A stretch of DNA of 11,406 nt, taken from the NCBI GenBank assembly GCA_020852155.1, contig JADZBJ010000322.1:1-11406 (forward strand), in the 5' to 3' direction. The stretch is from Saprospiraceae bacterium. GTDB taxonomy: Bacteria; Bacteroidota; Bacteroidia; Chitinophagales; Saprospiraceae. A program made the translations under genes and the position numbers. The notes under the pieces were generated by a model that was given only the letters and a program-made list of their open reading frames with translations, was not told the DNA's origin and made no database searches. Shown here one piece after another: positions 1 through 7,743 of this stretch (its first letter is position 1; the number at the start of each line of letters is the position of its first letter).

Positions 1-159
1 GGGTGTTTCAATCAGCAGTCCCCGGCGCGTGATCGGATAGGCCAGCCTGTGGTGGCCAATAGCGCGCAGGTAACGAAAAGGATTGGCGACAAGTCGGCCC
101 AGTTTAGAGGTGCGGGCGAGTTGTTCTACCCGATTCAGGGCTGAGTTCAGGTCTTGCAT
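1..159 (-). CDS. Probable FkbM-family methyltransferase, N-terminal fragment
   Basis: Only the first 53 codons are present; the gene continues past the left edge. The start is the ATG at 159-157, reading MQDLNSALNRVEQLARTSKL and then a basic, aromatic stretch (NPFRYLRAIGHHRLAYP, then ITRRGLLIETP). The pattern 'NP-F-YL ... YP-T--G-L--T' resembles the leader that precedes the SAM-binding fold in Bacteroidota FkbM-type methyltransferases, which methylate sugars or other small acceptors, often in glycan clusters. No catalytic motif is visible in this fragment, so the assignment rests on the N-terminal pattern alone. The upstream region on this strand is AT-rich (AAAAAATTT just before ATG) with no Shine-Dalgarno, as usual in this phylum. 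It is codirectional with the propeller genes but separated from them by a hairpin. It could instead be another glycan-related enzyme. Confidence 0.5.
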   Translation of the reverse strand, partial: MQDLNSALNRVEQLARTSKLGRLVANPFRYLRAIGHHRLAYPITRRGLLIETP

Positions 160-239
160 AAATTTTTTGCCGTTTGAAAGGCCGGGCAAAGGAACGGCTC
201 CCAAGGTGTTTCCTGATGCACTGGGGTTGAACAATTTTA

Positions 240-275
240 TTTTCCCGCAGATACCACAGGAAATCTGCGGGAAAA
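240..275. terminator. 13-bp perfect hairpin after the first propeller gene
   Basis: The arms TTTTCCCGCAGAT (240-252) and ATCTGCGGGAAAA (263-275) are perfectly complementary around a 10-nt loop. It lies 19 nt beyond the stop of the minus-strand gene at 295. A GC-rich core flanked by A/T on both sides fits a bidirectional intrinsic terminator. The left half shares CCCGCAGATACC with the palindrome at 7672-7710, so it may also be a copy of a dispersed palindromic repeat. Confidence 0.6.
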
Positions 276-294
276 TGTTTGGTAATGCGCTTTA

Positions 295-563
295 TCACTC
301 CGCCTGAATCTTCCCCGCACCAATATTCTTTCCTTCCGCACTGATGTGGTAGAAGTAAATGCCGGGTGTGAGTTTCAGGCTGTTCAGTGTACATGACTTT
401 CCGGTAAAGTCCTGTTGTTTGACGCATTTGCCCAGCACGTCACAGATACGAATGGTGTATTGTTCCGGCAGGTTGTCGCCACTGACCTCAAAGTTGATCG
501 TCTGATCGAAAGGGTTGGGGTAGGCGTTGATCTGGTATGGCGTTGATGGGGTAGGGTGGGTGG
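295..563 (-). repeat. T9SS tail cassette, copy 1 (94% identical to 2670-2938)
   Basis: The last 269 nt of this gene align without gaps to the end of the neighbouring paralogue (2670-2938), with 16 differences by hand count. One block of 100 nt (338-437 against 2713-2812) is identical. Nine of the 16 differences cluster just upstream of it. The similarity drops sharply at the border with the propeller body. Confidence 0.85.
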
Positions 564-2436
564 CGACTAAAGGATTAAGGGTTCTCTTGATGAGATTTTC
601 TGGATAACATAGATAAAGTCTTTGGTCATGTAAGACTTTCATGACATCTCCCGTAATGGGTATTCCGTTTACTGTGGAATAAATCATTTGCTGAAGGTAA
701 TTGTCGGCATCTATTTTAATTAAATTATTATTGAGACAATACGCATTGCCTTGGGCATCGGATGTAATAACTCCGTTCGGATTGTTAGATAAGTTAATCG
801 TAGAAAGCGATAAATTTCCATTGGTGTTGGTAAAAACATGCAAACCAACTTTGAAATTTTGGTAGTCTCTGTATAGAGCATATATTTTCCCATTATTAGT
901 AGTTTGTATACTAATGTATTCCTGATACGTTTCAAGGTCCTTGATTTTGGTCGTTGTGTTCTGATTTTTATTGTACAAATATAAATCACCTCCCGGGTAG
1001 TATAAATTTCCATCAATGTTGACATGTCCCGGATAGTTGTGTATAGAGTTAAACATATCTGGCGGGTTGGTGGATTGCCAGGTTAAACCTTCATCCTGGG
1101 AAATCCAGAGTTTGTAAGATGAACCTCTAGAGTAAATATACATAACATGACTATTTCCTGCCATTACCCTGGAATAATTTGTAGATGGATGGATTTCAGC
1201 AAGGTTCAGCACCTGTTGCCATGAAGTACCATTGTCTACTGAACGAAATACTGCATTATTTTCTGCAATAGCGACCAATATGCCATTCTTATTGATGTTC
1301 AGTGATTTTATGATTAACTGGTCGTTATTAGCGGTGATATAGTACATATCCCAGGTTTGACCGTCATCAGTGGAATATTCATAGCTTCCTCTGCGAACAG
1401 TTTTGGCATAAATATTATCGGCAAAATCTGAAAGTATATCCGTAACTGTCGGTGAAAAGATGTCTGAAACTACGTCTGTCCAGGTATTCCCTCCATCTTT
1501 AGAATAATTAAACGCTGCATTAGGCGCGCCGTATTGATACCATGAGGTGTCGTTTACACAATGGAAATTTCCCGCATATTTGCTAAATTTTAGATTATCC
1601 TCCCATGTCAAGCCGTTGTTTTGCGATGAAATGGTTCTTTTATTCCCGTGAAACCACATCTTACCATTTTCGAGTATGTTCATACTGTTCAATGTATTGA
1701 TGGGCTGAAGATTGGAATATACATTCTGCCATGTATTGCTGTTTCCAGTTAAACGATCCACTTTTGTATAATCCACATGAAACAAGTCGCCTGTATATGG
1801 ATTTATAACAAGACTATAATAAGACTCAAAGCTTGAACCTATCAGCGAAGTTTCTCCTGATATTTTAAATCGCCTTAACCCTGAATTTGTATAAAGATAA
1901 TTAACATCATCATTGTAAGTCCCAAGAAAATTTACAGAGCTGCCTAATTGTATACCGAGATTTACAGGCGTCCATGTATCTCCATGATTTTCAGAGTAAT
2001 ATATTATTCCCTGAAAGTTTGAATTTTTTACCGCCCATAATTTATTGGAGGCATCTGTTGAGATATTATAATTCGAATCAAATAAAGGCCAGTTTCTATT
2101 AAACCAGGAATTGGTCGCCGCATCGTAACGATAGAGTTTGCCATTGACAATGATATAAATTGTACCATCTTTTGAGATGGTGGATTTATTAACCAAACCA
2201 AGGCCGTTTAGTCCGTTTACGCAGAGTTCCCAAGTCGAGCCATTATTTGTAGATGTATAGATGTTATTATTGTAGCTAATAAAAATCTTCCCATTAGCAT
2301 CGTGTGCAAATGCCACGGCAACTGCCGATCTGGTTGGGCCGTTTAGTGTCTCCATAACAATATTTTGCCCCGGCAAACTAGTAGCCATGATGCAAAAAAT
2401 TACTGCGATCGCGAAAGTGGAAAGATGTTTTTTCAT
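295..2436 (-). CDS. Secreted Asp-box (BNR) beta-propeller-like protein with T9SS sorting domain, copy 1
   Basis: This is a 713-residue protein. The chosen start is the ATG at 2436, because it directly begins a signal peptide (MKKHLSTFAIAVIFCIMATS, cleavage near LPGQ). A start 10 codons upstream would put a non-signal sequence in front. Seven Asp-box motifs (S-x-[DN]-x-G-x-[TS]-W) are visible near residues 62, 148, 271, 312, 355, 399 and 446, e.g. SKDGGNTW and STDDGQTW. Such repeats occur in sialidase-like and Vps10-like propellers; no sialidase Arg triad is evident, so an enzymatic role is not claimed. The last ~75 residues (from NAYPNPFDQT to GKIQAE) are a type A T9SS sorting domain, predicting export across the outer membrane and surface anchoring or release. 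It is a paralogue of the gene at 2670-4838. The body is AT-rich compared with its tail. Substrate or partner is unknown. Confidence 0.85.
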   Translation of the reverse strand: MKKHLSTFAIAVIFCIMATSLPGQNIVMETLNGPTRSAVAVAFAHDANGKIFISYNNNIYTSTNNGSTWELCVNGLNGLGLVNKSTISKDGTIYIIVNGKLYRYDAATNSWFNRNWPLFDSNYNISTDASNKLWAVKNSNFQGIIYYSENHGDTWTPVNLGIQLGSSVNFLGTYNDDVNYLYTNSGLRRFKISGETSLIGSSFESYYSLVINPYTGDLFHVDYTKVDRLTGNSNTWQNVYSNLQPINTLNSMNILENGKMWFHGNKRTISSQNNGLTWEDNLKFSKYAGNFHCVNDTSWYQYGAPNAAFNYSKDGGNTWTDVVSDIFSPTVTDILSDFADNIYAKTVRRGSYEYSTDDGQTWDMYYITANNDQLIIKSLNINKNGILVAIAENNAVFRSVDNGTSWQQVLNLAEIHPSTNYSRVMAGNSHVMYIYSRGSSYKLWISQDEGLTWQSTNPPDMFNSIHNYPGHVNIDGNLYYPGGDLYLYNKNQNTTTKIKDLETYQEYISIQTTNNGKIYALYRDYQNFKVGLHVFTNTNGNLSLSTINLSNNPNGVITSDAQGNAYCLNNNLIKIDADNYLQQMIYSTVNGIPITGDVMKVLHDQRLYLCYPENLIKRTLNPLVATHPTPSTPYQINAYPNPFDQTINFEVSGDNLPEQYTIRICDVLGKCVKQQDFTGKSCTLNSLKLTPGIYFYHISAEGKNIGAGKIQAE

Positions 2437-2507
2437 GATAAAAAAGTGTGAGGGATGAATGAACAAAAGACAAATGACTGAAAATTGGATTAGCCAAGCC
2501 TAAGAAT

Positions 2508-2515
2508 CAAATTTA
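2508..2515 (-). promoter_or_regulatory. Possible -7 box (TAAATTTG) of copy 1
   Basis: Read on the minus strand, TAAATTTG matches the Bacteroidota -7 consensus TAnnTTTG, 72 nt upstream of the ATG at 2436. No TTTG is found at the expected 19-21 nt spacing upstream; AAAG occupies the position homologous to the -33 box of the paralogue. The box position parallels the better promoter of copy 2. Confidence 0.4.
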
Positions 2516-2565
2516 TGGTTAATATTGGCTACATGCTTTATTCTGTCCTTAAAATCAATACTATT

Positions 2566-2583
2566 TGACTAAAAATAGCCAAA
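2566..2583 (-). promoter_or_regulatory. Conserved upstream element shared by the two propeller genes, copy 1
   Basis: TGACTAAAAATAGCCAAA on the plus strand matches TGACTAAAATTGGCCAAA at 4972-4989 in 16 of 18 positions. Both lie about 130 nt upstream of their minus-strand start codons and upstream of the -7 boxes. It could be an operator or upstream activating element, or simply a remnant of the duplicated promoter region. Confidence 0.4.
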
Positions 2584-2600
2584 TTTTGCCCTGAAACAAA

Positions 2601-2643
2601 ACATCATGGGAACTTACACTGAATGCAAGTACTCCCATGATGT
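2601..2643 (-). terminator. Intrinsic terminator of copy 2
   Basis: The arms ACATCATGGGA (2601-2611) and TCCCATGATGT (2633-2643) are perfectly complementary. The stem can continue inward through ACTT/AAGT after a 2-nt bulge. On the minus strand the stem is followed by TTTGTTT, giving the classical Rho-independent layout, 26 nt beyond the stop of the gene at 2670. It separates the two paralogues, so they are probably transcribed independently. Confidence 0.75.
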
Positions 2644-2669
2644 ATGTTTTAGTTCCGCTGCACGTGGTA

Positions 2670-2938
2670 TCACTCCGCCTGAATCTTCCCCGCACCAATG
2701 TTTTTTCCTTCAGCACTGATGTGGTAGAAGTAAATGCCGGGTGTGAGTTTCAGGCTGTTCAGTGTACATGACTTTCCGGTAAAGTCCTGTTGTTTGACGC
2801 ATTTGCCCAGCATATCGAATATCCGAATAGTGTAATGCTCCGGCAGGTTTTCGCCATTGACCTCAAAGTTGATCGTCTGATCGAAGGGGTTGGGGTAGGC
2901 GTTAATCTGGTATGGCGTTGATGGGGTAGGGTGGGTGG
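2670..2938 (-). repeat. T9SS tail cassette, copy 2
   Basis: This is the partner of 295-563: same 269-nt length, no indels, 16 substitutions, with the 100-nt identical run at 2713-2812. Such identity at synonymous sites contrasts with the diverged upstream coding sequence and suggests recent recombination or gene conversion. Confidence 0.85.
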
Positions 2939-4838
2939 AAACTAATGCGGAAGTGCTTCTTTCGATCAAATGCCTAATCCTGCCAAAAAACAAATGTTTA
3001 TCTTTGGAAACATGGAATCCCTTAATTGACTCAATTGAACCGCCGGGGATAGTGTACATCGGAGTTTGAACAACCCCGTTTGAATCAATTTTTGACAGCC
3101 CAGCACTATGAAGAACATATACATTACTTTCTTCATCAGGTTTTAGTTGTATTGGCCACCCGGCAGTATAAATAGTAGAAGAAGTGTAGCCTCCATTATC
3201 AGGTGAAAATTTATAAATGGTTCTGTAAAGTCCGGGAGATGGCGGGAAATGTTGGAATATCATGTACATATTACCATTGTTAGTACAGGTGATATAATCA
3301 TAGGTATCAAAAGATGTTCCGGAAAAGATTAAATTAACCGTATTCTGATTTTTATTATACAGATAAATGGAATGATCAGTCTGCGCAAAAAATAAATTCC
3401 CTTCAGAGTTAACACTGCTTAAGAACATTAGTGTACTATTACTCAAAAACTGAGTAATGACTATCGTCCATGTTTTACCATTATCATTAGATCTATAAAA
3501 TTTTCCTGTGCTGCCAACACTGGCATACAAATATAAGACATGGCTGGGCCCGGAAAAAATTTCAAAATTTGTAGCGGTCGGGAAGGCCTGTTCAAAGTTA
3601 AATACTTGTGTCCATGTGGCACCATTATCAATTGAACGGAATACAACATTGTTCTCTGCAATAGCAACCAAAACACCATTGTTATTCATTTTTAGTGCTT
3701 TTATAGACAATTGGGAATTACTGGTAGGATGTATATAAAACAGTTCCCAGTTTTGTCCGCCATCTGTGGAGCGTTCGTAACTATTCTTCCATAATGTTTT
3801 AGCATAGATATTACCTGCCTGGTCAGTAAGTATATCCGTAGCTGTTGGCAGAAAAATATCAGCGATAACATCTGTCCAGGTTTGCCCACTGTTGGTTGTG
3901 TAATTGAATGCAGCATTCGAGGCTCCATATTGAAACCAGATACTATCATTTACACGATGGTAACGACCGGCATATTGGCTGAATACTGGAGCATCTGTCC
4001 AGGTTTCTCCATTATTTTGAGTGAAAACAGTCCTCTTATCGCCATGTATCCACATTTTGTTACTGTCTAACACTGATACACTTAATATGTTATTTATAGG
4101 AGTTGAACCAGTATAAACCGTTTCCCAGGTATTGTCACTTTCCCTTAATCGGTAAATACTGGAGGAATTTACATGGAATAAACTACCCGTAAACTTATTC
4201 AAAGCAAGGTTACTATAACTGCCAGTACTCATCAATATTTGCGTTGATTCTCCTGTGATTTTAAACTTTTTTAACCCCGTAGTAGTCAACAGATAATTGG
4301 ATTCATCGTTAAGGGTTCCTAAAAATGTAAAATAACCAGATGGCTGAGACCCAATGTCAATTGTCGTCCAGGTATCGCCCTGATCTTCGGAGTAATACAA
4401 AAGGCCATCAAAGGAGTAATTGCGCACAGCCCACAACCGGTTCATCGTATCTGTGGTAATAGCAACTTTATCAACATTTATTGGCAAAGATTTATTGATC
4501 CATATGTTATTGACTGCATCATAAAGATAAAGTTTGTAATTATTAAAGGTATAAATGGTGCCATCCGGCGATGTTGCCGCTGTAAAACTCGATCTCAGCG
4601 AATCTATCCCGTCCATACATGTTTGCCATGTAACACCATTGTTTGAGGAGGTGTAGATTTTATAATTGTAATTAATAAAGACCTTCCCATTGGCATCGTG
4701 AGCAAAAACAGCGGCATTTGCGGAGCGTGTAGGCCCGTTCAATGTTTCCAATGCGAGCACAGTTGTCTGGCCCTGAACGTTCAGGGTGATCCAGCAGAAA
4801 AAAGAAATAAGCGGAAGAAAAATGAAATGTTTTGTCAT
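2670..4838 (-). CDS. Secreted Asp-box (BNR) beta-propeller-like protein with T9SS sorting domain, copy 2
   Basis: This 722-residue paralogue of the 295-2436 product has the same architecture: signal peptide (MTKHFIFLPLISFFCWITLN, cleavage near VQGQ), repeat body, T9SS type A tail. Seven Asp-box-like motifs are visible (SSNNGVTW at 64-71, then SEDQGDTW, TQNNGETW, TTNSGQTW, STDGGQNW, SIDNGATW, SNDNGKTW), matching copy 1 one for one. Both start their mature part with a conserved ETLNGPTRSA...FAHDANGK block. The final 46 residues, from LGKCVKQQDF to the end, are identical to copy 1, while the body is clearly diverged. A good promoter lies upstream and an intrinsic terminator downstream. The product is expected to be exported through the outer membrane. 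Its ligand or enzymatic activity cannot be read from the sequence. Confidence 0.85.
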   Translation of the reverse strand: MTKHFIFLPLISFFCWITLNVQGQTTVLALETLNGPTRSANAAVFAHDANGKVFINYNYKIYTSSNNGVTWQTCMDGIDSLRSSFTAATSPDGTIYTFNNYKLYLYDAVNNIWINKSLPINVDKVAITTDTMNRLWAVRNYSFDGLLYYSEDQGDTWTTIDIGSQPSGYFTFLGTLNDESNYLLTTTGLKKFKITGESTQILMSTGSYSNLALNKFTGSLFHVNSSSIYRLRESDNTWETVYTGSTPINNILSVSVLDSNKMWIHGDKRTVFTQNNGETWTDAPVFSQYAGRYHRVNDSIWFQYGASNAAFNYTTNSGQTWTDVIADIFLPTATDILTDQAGNIYAKTLWKNSYERSTDGGQNWELFYIHPTSNSQLSIKALKMNNNGVLVAIAENNVVFRSIDNGATWTQVFNFEQAFPTATNFEIFSGPSHVLYLYASVGSTGKFYRSNDNGKTWTIVITQFLSNSTLMFLSSVNSEGNLFFAQTDHSIYLYNKNQNTVNLIFSGTSFDTYDYITCTNNGNMYMIFQHFPPSPGLYRTIYKFSPDNGGYTSSTIYTAGWPIQLKPDEESNVYVLHSAGLSKIDSNGVVQTPMYTIPGGSIESIKGFHVSKDKHLFFGRIRHLIERSTSALVSTHPTPSTPYQINAYPNPFDQTINFEVNGENLPEHYTIRIFDMLGKCVKQQDFTGKSCTLNSLKLTPGIYFYHISAEGKNIGAGKIQAE

Positions 4839-4905
4839 GGTAAAATGATGAAAGGTTTAGATGAATAGACTGAATGCAGAAGAATGCATCAGTAGTTTGC
4901 AGTAT

Positions 4906-4937
4906 CAAATCTATGAATGCTGTAAATTTCAGACAAA
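4906..4937 (-). promoter_or_regulatory. Bacteroidota-type promoter of copy 2
   Basis: On the minus strand the -33 box TTTG (4937-4934) is followed by a 20-nt spacer and the -7 box TAGATTTG (4913-4906). This is an exact fit to TTTG-N19-21-TAnnTTTG, the motif of the primary sigma factor in this phylum. Transcription would start near 4900, giving a leader of about 60 nt before the ATG at 4838. Confidence 0.7.
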
Positions 4938-4971
4938 TCATTTCCGGGAAAATGTATCGAAAAACAATTTC

Positions 4972-4989
4972 TGACTAAAATTGGCCAAA
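4972..4989 (-). promoter_or_regulatory. Conserved upstream element, copy 2
   Basis: TGACTAAAATTGGCCAAA matches the element at 2566-2583 in 16 of 18 positions and lies 134 nt upstream of its gene. This copy contains the palindrome TTGGCCAA (4981-4988). It sits in the divergent intergenic region, so it could also influence the alpha-amylase gene starting at 5059. Function is inferred only. Confidence 0.4.
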
Positions 4990-5058
4990 ATGATCTCATT
5001 TTTGCGCTTGATAACATTTCTTTTGTTGGATTTTCCCAACCCATCACCTGTCCATCGT

Positions 5059-7596
5059 ATGAAAAAGCACACTTTTACACTCTTGTTGTCTCTTTTGGCC
5101 CTGTTGCCCATGCGCATTGACGCTCAGTTCGACCTGACCATGCAGGCCTGGTACTGGGATTATTTCACCGGCCCGAACTTCGGTAACTGGTGTACGCAAC
5201 TGAATACCAAAGTGGATGGCCTGGAAGCCGCCGGTTTCAAACACATCTGGTTGCCGCCGCTGTCGCGCACCAGCACGCCCAACAACTACACCAATGGCTA
5301 CAATCCGATGGATTTGTACGACCTGGGGCAGTATGGCGCTGAATGCGCCTGGGGCAGTCGCGCCGAACTGAATACACTGGTCAGCAACCTGAATTCACGC
5401 GGCATGGATGCCGTTTCGGATATGATCTACAATCACCGCGACGGCGGAAAACCGGAGAAAAATCCCGCAGTTAAAACGTTTATCACCAATACGAGCAATT
5501 CATCGGTATTCCCGAGCGACCGCTTTTTCTGCATGATTCCGTTGGGGTCGGCAAACTTCGGCAACAATGGCGCTGGCGACTACTATGTGAAAGTCGAATC
5601 CAAATCGCACAACTACGGGGCATTTGAATATAAATTCTATGCGCGCACCAACAACTCGGGCAACTACATCGGCTCCGTCATCGAAAGCGAACCCAATGGC
5701 GGCGCATTTTGTGTGGCTAACCCGCAACCCAGTCAGGTGTACAACTTTGGCTATGATGTTGAGGCTACCTTGTACGATTGGGATGGTTGCTGGATAGATG
5801 AATACAAAATCACGCTTAACAGCGGCAATTTCAATGCCACCGACGATACGCTGTTTATCTACATGAGTCCGACGTATAACTCCTGTCCCGGCGGCAATTG
5901 CTACTCCGATCATTACATCAAGGAGGTTTATAGCGCGCCGCGCAACGCCAACATCGTGAATGAGGTGGAATACTGGACGTACACGAATTTTAACGGTATG
6001 CCCAGCGGTCAGGGCGGCATGAATTACAGTGCTTTTCGGCCTAATGATAATACGGCAAATACTGAAAATCTGTCCTGCCCTGAAAACTGTATGCTCTTCT
6101 TCTATGATTACGACCAAAGTCAAACCAGCGCCATCAACGGGCTGAATGCCTGGACGAACTGGCAACTCACCCCGGCGGCTTCAGGCGGTGTGGGCATCGG
6201 CGGCTTGCGATTAGATGCGGTCAAGCACTTCCCGGCTTCGTTTGTGGGGCAATTGATGAATTATCTGGATCAACAAAACCACGAGCCGGATATGATGGTC
6301 GGTGAATTTTTCGACTATTCAGCCACGGCACTCAATGATTGGGTCAATGCCGTTTACAGCAGCATGAATCCGGGTAATCCGATCAAAATAAAAGCGTTCG
6401 ACTTCGCCCTGCGCGATGCCCTTCGAAACAGTTGTAACTATGGCAATGACACCCGCAATATTTACCATTCCGGTATGGTGGACGGCGCAGGCGGCAGCGG
6501 CTATAATGTTGTGACCTTTATTGATAACCACGATTTGCGGCATTCCGGGTTGAATATTACCCAAAAAACCAACCTCGCCTATGCGTATATCATGACCAAC
6601 AACCGCATCGGTGCGCCCTGTATTTTTTACCCGGATTATTACGGTATTCAGGTCGGTTCCGCGCCGCTGATTAACCTGCAATCGGAAATTAATGCACTTT
6701 CAGCCCTGCACCAGACATACATCCTCGGTTCGGCGGATTATCGCTACCTGAATGATTACGGGTCGTCGTTCACGCAGTGGCCCGTTGGTTCGGAAGGCTC
6801 CACACTGGTGTATCAACTGGCGCCCAACAGTTCGGGGAAAAATGTCATCGTCGCCATCAATTTCGGCGGGCCGATTGACATTTATCAGAAAATTTACACA
6901 ACAGGGTGGGGGACGCCCAATGGAACCTACTATCGCGACGAACTGGGCAATTCCGATTTCTATTTGCAACAAGTGACGAATAATGAAATCCGCAATAAAC
7001 TGCCAGCCGCTTCATACACCGTTTTTGTTGAAAGCGATGCGGCAGCCCCGGTCGAACTCAAAGATTTTACAGCTGTTCCTGAAAACAACGATGTACGCCT
7101 GAAATGGCAAGTAGAAACGGAAAAATCATTCAGTCATTACGACATTGAACGCTCCTCTGGCGATGCTTTTCATTTTGAAAAAATCGGCCGTGTACAAGCC
7201 ACAGGCGACCAGTCGGCCTATCAATGGCTGGATAAAAAACCGCCCGTCAATACGACATTATTTTATCGCCTGAACATGACCGACGCCGATGGAACATCCG
7301 CCTATTCGCCGGTCAGGCAAGTGGAAATTGAAGATAAAAATTTGATATTCAATATTTTACCGAATCCTGGCAAACATGCTGTGCTGGAAATCACCAGTAC
7401 AACGGCCCATGATTTTCAGGTTCAAATATCGGATGTGCAAGGGCGAATCGTATGGGAACAAAACCTGAATTCCGACCATGACGCCACCATACGCCAGGCA
7501 TTACCGACCGATTTGAATGATGGTATTTACATGGTTCGCATTACATGGCCCGGCGGACAAAAAACGTTGCGTTGGTCCCGCCCCCGGTCCCGGTAG
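5059..7596 (+). CDS. Secreted GH13 alpha-amylase with T9SS sorting domain
   Basis: This 845-residue enzyme is predicted to hydrolyse internal alpha-1,4 bonds of starch or glycogen outside the cell. The start at 5059 is chosen because it opens a signal peptide (MKKHTFTLLLSLLALLPMRIDA, cleavage before QF). The four GH13 regions are present: DMIYNH (~121-126), GLRLDAVKH with nucleophile Asp386, VGEF with acid/base Glu416, and FIDNHD with Asp492. The N-terminal QAWYWDYF and IWLPPLS segments are typical of the family. Regions I and II are about 260 residues apart, leaving room for an extra beta-rich, cysteine-containing insertion (~159-294). After the barrel and domain C come a domain starting PVELKDFTA (~664-750), common before sorting signals in this phylum, and a T9SS tail (from NILPNPGKHA, ~764 on). 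No exact promoter was found. The stop codon overlaps a GC hairpin. Confidence 0.93.
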   Translation: MKKHTFTLLLSLLALLPMRIDAQFDLTMQAWYWDYFTGPNFGNWCTQLNTKVDGLEAAGFKHIWLPPLSRTSTPNNYTNGYNPMDLYDLGQYGAECAWGSRAELNTLVSNLNSRGMDAVSDMIYNHRDGGKPEKNPAVKTFITNTSNSSVFPSDRFFCMIPLGSANFGNNGAGDYYVKVESKSHNYGAFEYKFYARTNNSGNYIGSVIESEPNGGAFCVANPQPSQVYNFGYDVEATLYDWDGCWIDEYKITLNSGNFNATDDTLFIYMSPTYNSCPGGNCYSDHYIKEVYSAPRNANIVNEVEYWTYTNFNGMPSGQGGMNYSAFRPNDNTANTENLSCPENCMLFFYDYDQSQTSAINGLNAWTNWQLTPAASGGVGIGGLRLDAVKHFPASFVGQLMNYLDQQNHEPDMMVGEFFDYSATALNDWVNAVYSSMNPGNPIKIKAFDFALRDALRNSCNYGNDTRNIYHSGMVDGAGGSGYNVVTFIDNHDLRHSGLNITQKTNLAYAYIMTNNRIGAPCIFYPDYYGIQVGSAPLINLQSEINALSALHQTYILGSADYRYLNDYGSSFTQWPVGSEGSTLVYQLAPNSSGKNVIVAINFGGPIDIYQKIYTTGWGTPNGTYYRDELGNSDFYLQQVTNNEIRNKLPAASYTVFVESDAAAPVELKDFTAVPENNDVRLKWQVETEKSFSHYDIERSSGDAFHFEKIGRVQATGDQSAYQWLDKKPPVNTTLFYRLNMTDADGTSAYSPVRQVEIEDKNLIFNILPNPGKHAVLEITSTTAHDFQVQISDVQGRIVWEQNLNSDHDATIRQALPTDLNDGIYMVRITWPGGQKTLRWSRPRSR

Positions 7597-7634
7597 GGTT
7601 GGGGCTTGCCCCCAACCCCGCGTGCCCCCAACCC
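7596..7634. repeat. GC-rich hairpin plus 12-nt direct repeat at the amylase stop
   Basis: GGGTTGGGG (7596-7604) pairs perfectly with CCCCAACCC (7610-7618) over a 5-nt loop, beginning on the last base of the amylase stop codon. TGCCCCCAACCC occurs at 7607-7618 and again at 7623-7634. There is no T-run, so this is not a standard intrinsic terminator, although the stem may help end transcription or protect the 3' end. Confidence 0.6.
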
Positions 7635-7671
7635 GGCGCCCAACGTATGCACAAATGAAAAAACGGCATCC

Positions 7672-7710
7672 CCCCGCAGATACCGCATAAAATTCGCGTC
7701 ATCTGCGGGG
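7672..7710. repeat. 10-bp palindrome between convergent genes
   Basis: CCCCGCAGAT (7672-7681) and ATCTGCGGGG (7701-7710) are perfect inverted repeats around a 19-nt loop. It sits between the convergent amylase and radical SAM genes, where a bidirectional terminator is expected. It shares CCCGCAGATACC with the hairpin at 240-275, suggesting a dispersed palindromic repeat family. Confidence 0.6.
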
Positions 7711-7743
7711 CAATCCGCCCCATCCGCGCAACAAAAACCACCA

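Noticed and set aside
2437..2466. Longer start of copy 1 (MFIHPSHFFI)
   Set aside because: The ATG at 2436 starts a standard signal peptide, and the paralogue begins at the equivalent point.
4990..5030. Possible amylase promoter using TTTG at 5001 and TTCTTTTG at 5018
   Set aside because: The spacer is 13 nt instead of 19-21 and the -7 box lacks the conserved A.
4981..5058. N-terminal extension of the amylase from a TTG at 4981 (MAKMISFLRL...)
   Set aside because: It precedes a perfect signal peptide starting at 5059, overlaps the conserved upstream element, and would bury the signal peptide.
5500..6165. Long antisense reading frame (221 codons) inside the amylase
   Set aside because: It is the mirror of a clearly real gene, has Val/Ile-rich low-information sequence and no recognisable motif.
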